The notes beneath the pieces were generated by a model. It worked only from the letters and a program-made list of their open reading frames with translations. It was not told the DNA's origin and searched no databases. Shown here piece by piece: positions 1 through 5,721 of a stretch of 9,777 nt of DNA; positions within the stretch are counted from its first letter, which is position 1; each line of letters begins with the position of its first letter. A program made the translations under genes and the position numbers. The stretch spans positions 1 through 9,777 of the forward strand of contig JAEWBF010000140.1 in NCBI GenBank assembly GCA_023391285.1. The letters are read 5' to 3'. Origin of the DNA: Verrucomicrobiota bacterium (GTDB lineage Bacteria > Verrucomicrobiota > Verrucomicrobiia > Opitutales > Opitutaceae).

Positions 1-364
1 CGAAGCGGGGTGGGGTGGTGGGAAGAGGACGGAGGTAGGAGTCGTGGGTGGGTGGACGACGGAGAGCCAGTGGGTCGCGGCGGGTGAGGGTGCGGAAGAG
101 GCGGAGGGGTGTGAAGAGGCCGAAGTAAACGAGACCGAGGATTGTCCAGGTGAGAACGGTGAGGAACGCGTGCAGGAGGGAGTTGAAGGCGCGTTGAAGG
201 GGCGCGTAGTGACGCGGCGAGAGCCAGGCGAGGGCGGCGAGGAGGATTGCGAGGACAAAGAGCGCGAAGGGAACGGCGTGGTTGAAACGCCAGAAGAGAA
301 AGCCGGTGCCGGCGACGGCGACGGTGGCTTGGAGGCGGGCGCGAGTGACGGGAGCAGGGGGCAT
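1..364 (-). CDS. SxtJ-like small membrane protein (partial, runs off left edge)
   Basis: This frame is open from an ATG at 364-362 to the window edge, giving 121 residues with no stop, so the 3' end is missing. The product starts MPPAPVTRARLQATVAV. It has a hydrophobic stretch at about residues 31-48 (AVPFALFVLAILLAALAW) and a second at about 65-84 (LLHAFLTVLTWTILGLVYFG). These are followed by FTPLRLFRTLTRRDPLALRR and then HDSYLRP. The pattern of a membrane segment, TPxxLxxRxxxRDPL, a basic stretch and SY resembles the SxtJ family of small membrane proteins, often found beside carbamoyltransferase genes in surface-polysaccharide or natural-product clusters. The biochemical role of that family is poorly defined. 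No Shine-Dalgarno sequence is evident. The gene lies downstream of the receptor terminator, so it is probably transcribed separately. Family assignment rests on remembered motifs. The opposite-strand frame here is acidic, low in complexity and not credible. Confidence 0.72.
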   Translation of the reverse strand, partial: MPPAPVTRARLQATVAVAGTGFLFWRFNHAVPFALFVLAILLAALAWLSPRHYAPLQRAFNSLLHAFLTVLTWTILGLVYFGLFTPLRLFRTLTRRDPLALRRPPTHDSYLRPLPTTPPRF

Positions 365-440
365 GGAGAGAGTCCAGGGATGAGCAGGGGTGGTTGACGG
401 GAAAACTCGTGACCTGCATCCGCGGGCGGTCGCCGTTGTG

Positions 441-469
441 GATTCTTCGCTTCGCTCAGAATGACAAGG
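441..469. repeat. Short intergenic repeat of the widespread TCATTCTGAGCGAAGCGAAGAATC type
   Basis: On the minus strand this reads as CCTTGTCATTCTGAGCG followed by AAGCGAAGAATC. Arms ATTCT (442-446) and AGAAT (458-462) can pair. I recognise this string as a short repeat that recurs in intergenic DNA of many unrelated bacteria and is often mistranslated as ILRFAQNDK. It lies in the 213-bp spacer between the SxtJ-like gene and the receptor. Its function and spread are unknown to me, and copy number cannot be judged from one window. Confidence 0.55.
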
Positions 470-487
470 GAGGTCTTGAGAGGATTA

Positions 488-508
488 CCCCGGGCGAGGC
501 ATCCGGGG
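488..508. repeat. GC-rich hairpin in intergenic spacer
   Basis: The arms CCCCGG (488-493) and CCGGGG (503-508) pair perfectly around a 9-nt loop. No T-run follows on either strand, so this is not a terminator by itself. It sits between the short repeat at 441-469 and the receptor terminator, and the three elements fill most of the spacer. Confidence 0.45.
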
Positions 509-522
509 AACAATGCTCCGCT

Positions 523-552
523 AAAAAAAGAGGGCGAGACAAGCTCGCCCTC
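523..552 (-). terminator. Intrinsic terminator of the TonB-dependent receptor gene
   Basis: Read on the minus strand, GAGGGCGAG (552-544) pairs over all 9 bp with CTCGCCCTC (538-530) around a 5-nt loop. Seven T residues follow directly (529-523). It lies 25 nt past the receptor stop codon. This is a textbook rho-independent terminator and marks the end of the receptor transcript. On the plus strand no T-run follows, so it acts in one direction. Confidence 0.9.
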
Positions 553-577
553 GGAGTGGGTGAAGACTGCGTGAGGT

Positions 578-3019
578 TTAGAAATCCAAGCCGAAGGTGA
601 GGGCGTAGATCGTGGGTGTCTTTACCTCGTAGCGTTCGGTGGCGCGCGTGGTGGCGGAGCCGGTGGCTTTCCAACCGACGAACTCCTCCTGGCGCGTGAG
701 GTTCTTGAGGTTGAGTTGAACGAGGGCGTCGTAGTTGCCGAGTTTGAAGCGATAGCCGGCGAAGGCTTCAGCGTAGAACGTGCTCGGGTTGTAGCGGGCG
801 GAGCCGTTGGGGCCGTTGTAATCCTGGAGGGCTTTGCCGGCATGGTGGAGGCCGCCGCCGACGAAGAGGCCGCGGAAGTTGTCACGGGTAAATGAATACT
901 TCGTGACGAGCGCCCACTGATCGGAGATGGAGCCCTGGGTGGCGAGGCCGAGTTGGGAGGGATCGGAGGATTCGGTGACCTCGTTGTCGTTGTGGGCGTA
1001 GCTGAGGACGATCTGCCAGTCGCGCGTGGGCTGGAAGATGATGTCGGCTTCGAAGCCTTTCGATTCGACTTCGCCGGCGGGGAAGAAGTCGCCTTGGGAG
1101 AGAAGGGTTTCGCGGGTTTGGCCCGGGAAGTTGGCTTCGCGCTCGGCGGGCGACATGGCGTCCCAGCGCTGGACGTTGAGATTGAAGCCGGGAGAGATCT
1201 GGCGGCCGCCGCCTTCCTTGCGGATCTGGTAGTAGCTGAGCGTGCCGCTGATCTTGCCGTCGAGGAGCTCAACCTTCACGCCGCCCTCGTAGCTCTTGCC
1301 GATTTCCGGGGGCATTTGGACGCTGAAACTGTTTTTGTCGGTGGAGGGAAACAGCGAGGTGGCGTGAACGGCGAAGATCGAAATTTCGGGTGTGATGTCG
1401 AACATCGCGCCGAACATCGGCGAGTTCTTCGAAACCTCGGTGAGGTTGACGGAGCCGTCGGCGCCGGAGCGCTGCACGAGTTTGAGGTTCGTGCGGTTGA
1501 TGGCGGCGTTGAGCTTGAGGCGATCGTTGAGGGCGAAGAGCTGCCAGTTCGCGAAGTAGTAATCGTTGGAGTTGTTCTCGGTGTTCCAGCCGCCGTTGTC
1601 GGTGTTGGCCGCGTAGTCGGGCGGAGGAATGGTGGGGACCTGCTCGGTGTTGATGTCGGCGCGGACGGGGAAGATGAGGACGTTGGGAGTGTCCGCGGGT
1701 TGGGCGAAGCGGCGGGTGAGGAAGCGTTCGCCCCAGGCGGCGCCGCCGATCGTGATGGTGTTGCGGACGGCGTTGAGGTCGAAGTTGTAGACGGCGGTGG
1801 CGCCGTAGCCATGCATGCGATTGCCCCATTCGCGGTAGTGGTAACCGAGGCGGATGAATTCGTCGGGCGTGGCGGGATTGATCCAGCCGGTATTGGCGTT
1901 GGTGTCCCACGCGGCGCCGCCGCCGGAGCCGTTGGCTTCCCAGCCGTTGGAGTCGATGTTGAGGCGTTTGCCGTATTGCCAGTAGGCGGTGACGCTCAGC
2001 TGGTCGTTGACCGTGTGGTTGATGGTGCCGCGATAGAGCTCGGTGTCGATCGAGCGCGGGTTGGTGCCGGTGGACCAATTCCATTCCCAAGGGATTTCGG
2101 GATGATCGATCTGGAGCGGGATGGAGGCGCCGTTGTCGAGGACGTTGCCGGCGGCGTCGCGTTCGGCGCGAGTGAAGTAGCCGAGGCCATTGTTCTTTTC
2201 GCGATAGCCGTCCTCCATGAGGAATTTCAGCTGCGTGTTGGGGAACGGCTGCCACTCGAGGTTGAGTTGGGCGTAGCGGACGGTGCCGTCGGAGTGGGCG
2301 CGTTCGTCCTTGGTGTCGGCGTGAGCGCCGTTGAAACGAATGCCGAATTTTCCGCCGCCGACATCGCCGGCGTAGTTGGCGTCGATGGTGCCGCGGTATT
2401 CGCCCTCGTTTTGGACGGTGGCGCGGAGATTGGTGAAGTTATCGCGGAAATCGACGTCCTTGGTGATGCTGTTCATGACGCCGCCGGCGTAGGAGAGACC
2501 GTAGAGCGGGCCGGCGGGGCCTTTAACGATTTCGACGCGAGCGAGACCCTGCGTGTCGATCGGATCATATTGGCGAATGCCGTCGCGCAGGCCCCAGTTT
2601 TGGACGAAGCCACGGAAGAGAAAGGCGTTGTAGGCCTGTTGAATGGGGTTGGAGGAGCGGCTGTCGGCGCCGCCGTTGACGAGGGAAGCGTTGTAGCGCT
2701 CGAGGTCGACCTGGTTGGTGATGAGGAGATCCTGCGAGAACTCGTTGGTGAAAACCTGGATGTTCAGCGGGATGTCTCGAATGGGGGTGTTGGAACGTGT
2801 GCCGGCGATCGAGTTGGAGGCGCGGTAGCCGACGTCGCGTTCGCTGGAGACGGTGAAGCGCGAGAGCGTGACGACCTCGTCGTCGGTGGGGGTATCGGTG
2901 GAGGCGGGAGGAGTTTGAGCGTGCGCGGAACAAGTGAGCGCAACGACGGCGAGAAGGGAGCCGGGCCGAAGAGAGAAGGCACGACTCCGAGTGCAGATGT
3001 TGGGTGTAGGTTCGTTCAT
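578..3019 (-). CDS. TonB-dependent outer-membrane receptor
   Basis: This 813-residue protein is an outer-membrane active-transport receptor that imports a large or scarce ligand into the periplasm using TonB-ExbBD energy. A signal peptide covers about residues 1-34, with hydrophobic core LLAVVALTCSAHA and likely cleavage after AHA. A possible TonB box, EVVTLSRFTV, lies at 48-57. The plug domain spans about 65-190 and contains FLFRGF (133-138), RDGI (145-148) and the plug end RVEIVKGPAGPLYG (161-174) with GGVMNSITK. The rest is the beta-barrel, ending in Phe (TFGLDF), as expected for an outer-membrane protein. Length is within the family range. The FxxRGF and RDGI pattern recalls siderophore-type receptors, but in Verrucomicrobiota such proteins are numerous and annotation as siderophore receptors is unreliable. 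No SusD-like partner is adjacent. The ATG at 3019 is chosen because it gives the complete signal peptide; no clear Shine-Dalgarno precedes it. The gene follows two LacI regulators on the same strand and ends at a strong terminator. Confidence 0.93.
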   Translation of the reverse strand: MNEPTPNICTRSRAFSLRPGSLLAVVALTCSAHAQTPPASTDTPTDDEVVTLSRFTVSSERDVGYRASNSIAGTRSNTPIRDIPLNIQVFTNEFSQDLLITNQVDLERYNASLVNGGADSRSSNPIQQAYNAFLFRGFVQNWGLRDGIRQYDPIDTQGLARVEIVKGPAGPLYGLSYAGGVMNSITKDVDFRDNFTNLRATVQNEGEYRGTIDANYAGDVGGGKFGIRFNGAHADTKDERAHSDGTVRYAQLNLEWQPFPNTQLKFLMEDGYREKNNGLGYFTRAERDAAGNVLDNGASIPLQIDHPEIPWEWNWSTGTNPRSIDTELYRGTINHTVNDQLSVTAYWQYGKRLNIDSNGWEANGSGGGAAWDTNANTGWINPATPDEFIRLGYHYREWGNRMHGYGATAVYNFDLNAVRNTITIGGAAWGERFLTRRFAQPADTPNVLIFPVRADINTEQVPTIPPPDYAANTDNGGWNTENNSNDYYFANWQLFALNDRLKLNAAINRTNLKLVQRSGADGSVNLTEVSKNSPMFGAMFDITPEISIFAVHATSLFPSTDKNSFSVQMPPEIGKSYEGGVKVELLDGKISGTLSYYQIRKEGGGRQISPGFNLNVQRWDAMSPAEREANFPGQTRETLLSQGDFFPAGEVESKGFEADIIFQPTRDWQIVLSYAHNDNEVTESSDPSQLGLATQGSISDQWALVTKYSFTRDNFRGLFVGGGLHHAGKALQDYNGPNGSARYNPSTFYAEAFAGYRFKLGNYDALVQLNLKNLTRQEEFVGWKATGSATTRATERYEVKTPTIYALTFGLDF

Positions 3020-3042
3020 TGGGTTTGGTTTTGACGGCGCGC

Positions 3043-3057
3043 CCGCGGGAACCGCGG
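3043..3057. promoter_or_regulatory. Hairpin in the 5' leader of the receptor gene
   Basis: CCGCGG (3043-3048) and CCGCGG (3052-3057) are separated by GAA and pair as a 6-bp all-GC stem. The hairpin lies about 24 nt upstream of the receptor ATG, inside the probable untranslated leader. It could affect translation or mRNA stability. It could also be chance in GC-rich DNA. No T-run follows. Confidence 0.35.
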
Positions 3058-3161
3058 ACGACGATCAAAGGGGAAGAAGAACGGGTGCATCCGTCGCAGC
3101 GGGTGCGCTTGGCGGACGCGCGTTGAAGCGCCGGAGCTCTCGCGGACTCAAAGGCCCGCGG

Positions 3162-3176
3162 ACTCTAACGGTTTAG
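3162..3176. promoter_or_regulatory. Candidate LacI-family operator upstream of the receptor
   Basis: The string ACTCTAACGGTTTAG contains the imperfect inverted repeat CTAA-N4-TTAG (3165-3176) and lies about 145 bp upstream of the receptor start. Its left part, ACTCTAACG, recurs before the divergent regulator/transporter pair at 5505-5513, where TTT follows. LacI proteins bind short palindromes, often centred on CG. Both regulators in this window have nearly identical recognition helices, so a shared site is plausible. Two copies make weak statistical evidence. I could not place a convincing -35/-10 pair in the 254-bp spacer at 3020-3273. Confidence 0.3.
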
Positions 3177-3186
3177 TTTGGCGTTT

Positions 3187-3204
3187 ATCGGAGAAACTTC
3201 CGAT
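3187..3204. repeat. Inverted repeat ATCGGA/TCCGAT upstream of the receptor
   Basis: ATCGGA (3187-3192) and TCCGAT (3199-3204) form a perfect 6-bp inverted repeat around GAAACT. A second small hairpin, ATCCG/CGGAT around TTCTT, lies at 3231-3245. Both sit between the end of the downstream lacI-type gene and the receptor. Neither has the T-run of a terminator. They could be regulator sites or mRNA structures. Confidence 0.35.
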
Positions 3205-3273
3205 GCGCCGTGGAGGACTTTGCTCGATGCATCCGTTCTTCGGATACAACGCGGTTCGGGCGAAAGCGGGCGG

Positions 3274-4395
3274 TCAGCCCGGCGGGAGAGGGCGGCGGGA
3301 TTTGGCGGGCGCGGTGACGCCGTTTTGCCAGAAGCCGGGAACGAAAGTGATCGTCTGTGCGGCGGGAACTCCGCGTTGATACGCGTCGGCCATGATGGCG
3401 AGCTGCTCCATCGCGCGTTGACCGACGAGGCGGTGATTTTGAACGATGCCGGCGAGGTGCGGGAGGCTGGGCGGGATGTCGAGCGAGGCGAACGCAACAT
3501 CGTCCGGCAAGCGGAGGCCGGCGGTCGCGAACGTGTCCAGAAGTTCGTTCCAGTTGGAGATGATGACGTCGACCTGATGGGCGCGCATCCACTCGGGGAT
3601 CAGCCGCGGCAGCAAAGGGACCTGGGCGAGGCTGAAGATGAGCGGCGGGACGCACTCGGCTTCGGGCAGCGAGGCTTGTTCGACGAGCACGCCCATGCCG
3701 AAGGATTCTTCGAGGCGGGTCTGGTCTTCGCGGGCGGTGGCGAGGCCGATGCGTCGGTAGCCGAGCTCGCGGAGGCGGCGCATGGCGAGGCGGGCGACTT
3801 GAAGTTGATCGCTGGATACGGCGTCGAGGTGCGGCTTGAGGTGAAGGCACTCGATCTTCACGGCGCAGAAGTGGTCCCAGTCGAGGTCGAGTTGCTCGAT
3901 GTCTATTTCGAACGTCGATAGCAGGACGGTGCTGATGCCGCGGGCGTTGAGGATGGTGTTGAGCCGCGCGGGGGCGAGGTGGCCCTGGCCGATGACGAAA
4001 ATGTCGAGCGTGTGGCCGCGGGCTTCGGCGGCGGCTTTGGCGCCGGCGTAAACGAGAGGTTGGTAGTGGTTGCCGCTGAACAGCCGCGTGGTGCCGGCGT
4101 GCACGACGAACGCGGAACCGAGTGAGCGGGCGTGTTTGGATCGGCGGGCGCGGTGGAAGTTGAGGGCGTCGAGGAGCGGATCGCGTTGGTAGCCGAACTC
4201 CTTGGCGACGGAACGGATCCGGGCGCGGGTGGAAGGCGGGATCGAAGGGTGGTCGCGGAGGGCGAGAGAGACGGTGGTGACGTGAACGCCGACGCGGGCC
4301 GCGATGTCGGCGAGCGTGTAGTAGCGTTTCGGCGAGCTTGCGCCGTCAGCTGCGGGGCGGGGCGCTGGGGCCGTCTTGCCAGATGCCGTGGACAT
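3274..4395 (-). CDS. LacI-family transcriptional regulator (second of a tandem pair)
   Basis: This 373-residue protein has an N-terminal LacI DNA-binding domain at about 27-80. It reads YTLADIAARVGVHVTTVSLALRDHPSIP and continues through FGYQRDPLLDALNFHR. A periplasmic-binding-protein-like effector domain follows to the end. Recognisable landmarks are SSDQLQVARLAMRRLRELGYRRIGLA (194-219, in two parts) and VDVIISNW (275-282), then DDVAFASLDIP (298-308). The SLALRDHPSIP signature and DPLLDALNFHR in the hinge region differ from classical LacI, where a hinge leucine enters the minor groove. The same style is common in Verrucomicrobiota regulators. The ATG at 4395 is the only sensible start before the domain. 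It overlaps the upstream lacI-type gene by 50 bp, which suggests translational coupling. It lies 254 bp ahead of the receptor on the same strand, so receptor control is likely but inferred. The effector is unknown. Confidence 0.93.
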   Translation of the reverse strand: MSTASGKTAPAPRPAADGASSPKRYYTLADIAARVGVHVTTVSLALRDHPSIPPSTRARIRSVAKEFGYQRDPLLDALNFHRARRSKHARSLGSAFVVHAGTTRLFSGNHYQPLVYAGAKAAAEARGHTLDIFVIGQGHLAPARLNTILNARGISTVLLSTFEIDIEQLDLDWDHFCAVKIECLHLKPHLDAVSSDQLQVARLAMRRLRELGYRRIGLATAREDQTRLEESFGMGVLVEQASLPEAECVPPLIFSLAQVPLLPRLIPEWMRAHQVDVIISNWNELLDTFATAGLRLPDDVAFASLDIPPSLPHLAGIVQNHRLVGQRAMEQLAIMADAYQRGVPAAQTITFVPGFWQNGVTAPAKSRRPLPPG

Positions 4396-5425
4396 AGATG
4401 GACGAGGGGAAGTCGGGCAGGCCGCGCTCGGTGGATTTGAGCTGTGCTACGACGATGGATACGGCGCGTTCGCCGACGAGATCGAGACGCGGGTGGACGC
4501 CGGCGAGGCCGTCGGAGGCATCGTCGCAGAGACACAATCCGGCGCAGGCGACGTCGTCGGGGACGCGGAGGCCTTCGTGGCGAAGGAGATCCTGGATACT
4601 GCGCCAGTTGCTGAGGACGATGTCGACGCGATGACGTCGGACCCAGCGGGCGAGCATTCCGCTGAGCATGGGACCGCAGAGATTGTAGGGAAAAAGCAGC
4701 GGCGGGACGCGGCAGTCGACGGGAATGGAAACCTCTTCCATCAGATAGCCGGCGGTGTGGCGGTGGCCGCAGGCATCTTCGTCGGCGCGGCCGACGGCGA
4801 GACCGATGCGTTGGTAGCCGAGGGCGGTGGCGTGGCGAAAAGCGAGGCGGACCTCGCGCAGTTGGTCGTTGCCGATGACAGTGGCGTTGGGCTCGGTGTG
4901 GCGGGAGTGGATCTTGGCGACGGCGAACTCTTCCCAGTTGAGCGCGATCTCGGCGAAGCCGGGCGCGAAGGCGCTGAGCACGATGCCCTCGATCCGATGT
5001 TCGCGAAGGTAGTGGGAGAGGCTGCGCGAATCGTGATCGTCTTCGCCGACGGCGAGCGGATCGAGTTGGTAGCCAAGCAAGTCGGCTTGGCGACGAGCGC
5101 CGTCGAGCACGGCTTGGAGGTAAGGTGGCCGTGCCACGCCGGAGCCGGGCCCGAAGTTTTCGAGGAAGGCGATGCGCGGGGCGGGGGCGCAAACGGTGCC
5201 CTGCTGACGGAAGCGGCTGAGTGCGTGATAAACGGGATTCTTTTCATAGCCGACACGCGCGGCAATTTCGCGGATACGCTGGCGGGTGGTTTCGGGGATG
5301 CTCGGATGATCGCGGAGGGCGAGCGAGATGGTGGTGACGTGATAGCCGGATTCCCGGGCGACGTCCTTGAGCGTGGGCCGGCGAGGGACGCCGGGCGTAT
5401 CGAGGTTTTCAGGACGGACGGTCAT
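4346..5425 (-). CDS. LacI-family transcriptional regulator (first of a tandem pair)
   Basis: This 359-residue protein has the LacI HTH at about 17-63, reading TLKDVARESGYHVTTISLAL and then RDHPSIPETTRQRIREI. The effector-binding domain covers about 83-350, with VIGNDQLREVRLAFRHATAL (183-202), GYQRIGLA, VDIVLSNW (267-274), DDVACAGLCLC (290-300) and the terminal YVHGIWQDG. It is a paralogue of the next gene: both share HVTT(I/V)SLALRDHPSIP in the recognition helix and the closing (H/P)G(I/F)WQ(D/N)G. The reading frame ends 50 bp inside the start of that next gene. The ATG at 5425 leaves a 17-residue tail before the HTH; a Shine-Dalgarno sequence is not evident. It diverges from the MFS transporter across a 296-bp spacer holding a candidate operator. 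It is probably a ligand-responsive repressor or activator of the local uptake genes; the ligand is unknown. Confidence 0.93.
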   Translation of the reverse strand: MTVRPENLDTPGVPRRPTLKDVARESGYHVTTISLALRDHPSIPETTRQRIREIAARVGYEKNPVYHALSRFRQQGTVCAPAPRIAFLENFGPGSGVARPPYLQAVLDGARRQADLLGYQLDPLAVGEDDHDSRSLSHYLREHRIEGIVLSAFAPGFAEIALNWEEFAVAKIHSRHTEPNATVIGNDQLREVRLAFRHATALGYQRIGLAVGRADEDACGHRHTAGYLMEEVSIPVDCRVPPLLFPYNLCGPMLSGMLARWVRRHRVDIVLSNWRSIQDLLRHEGLRVPDDVACAGLCLCDDASDGLAGVHPRLDLVGERAVSIVVAQLKSTERGLPDFPSSIYVHGIWQDGPSAPPRS

Positions 5426-5504
5426 GGGACGGTGACTGAAACGGGCAGGCCGGGCCGCATCGCTCAGGCAGCTGACAGGCGATGTCGGGGCAAGGGTTCG
5501 CGCT

Positions 5505-5519
5505 ACTCTAACGTTTGTG
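5505..5519. promoter_or_regulatory. Candidate LacI-family operator in the divergent regulator/transporter spacer
   Basis: The string ACTCTAACGTTTGTG contains CTAACGTTTG (5508-5517), an imperfect palindrome centred on CG with an AACGTT core, which is the usual shape of a LacI operator. It lies about 80 bp upstream of the first regulator and about 205 bp upstream of the transporter. It matches ACTCTAACG at 3162-3170. It could serve autoregulation, transporter control or both. No confident promoter boxes were seen nearby. Confidence 0.35.
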
Positions 5520-5532
5520 TGTCATGAAGGAG

Positions 5533-5574
5533 TGGGGAGTTGAGGGATGAGAATTGAGGGTGGAGAGAGGAGGA
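5533..5574. repeat. Degenerate 7-bp tandem repeats
   Basis: Six consecutive in-phase heptads can be read from 5533: TGGGGAG, TTGAGGG, ATGAGAA, TTGAGGG, TGGAGAG, AGGAGGA. The purine-rich strand has a loose consensus TTGAGGG, or CCCTCAA on the other strand. They lie in the divergent spacer between the first regulator and the transporter. Heptameric repeats are known in intergenic DNA of some bacteria, cyanobacteria for example; their role is unclear. Confidence 0.5.
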
Positions 5575-5576
5575 TT

Positions 5577-5596
5577 GCGCGGTGGGGGCACCGCGC
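5577..5596. repeat. Perfect 8-bp hairpin GCGCGGTG/CACCGCGC
   Basis: GCGCGGTG (5577-5584) pairs with CACCGCGC (5589-5596) around a GGGG loop. It directly follows the heptad repeats in the spacer upstream of the transporter. No T-run follows. It may be part of a dispersed intergenic element or a leader structure; copy number elsewhere cannot be seen. Confidence 0.45.
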
Positions 5597-5721
5597 CTCC
5601 ATGTGCTGAACGGCATAAACGAGAATTCGCTGGCGTGGGGGCGGCGAAACGGTGGAGTGGCGGAGCGCCGGCTGCGCCTGAGTGGCCGGGCTGTTTTTAT
5701 CCCGACCTCCAACTTCACCCC

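Noticed and set aside
44..397. A plus-strand open frame at the left edge
   Set aside because: The product is a low-complexity Glu/Gly chain. The minus frame over the same bases encodes membrane segments and an SxtJ-like motif.
953..3034. A 693-codon open frame on the plus strand
   Set aside because: It lies antisense to the whole receptor gene. The translation is a monotonous Val/Gly/Ala/Asp/Glu mixture typical of the mirror frame of a GC-rich gene, while the minus frame has a signal peptide, plug motifs and a C-terminal Phe.
5668..5698. A possible terminator or attenuator (CCGGC/GCCGG then TTTTT) just before the transporter
   Set aside because: The stem is only 5 bp, the loop is 12 nt and four bases separate the stem from the T-run, so it is too weak to call.
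5554..5721. An N-terminal extension of the transporter by 56 residues
   Set aside because: The extension is unlike protein sequence and includes the hairpin at 5577-5596 and part of the heptad repeats; the MFS begins naturally at 5722.
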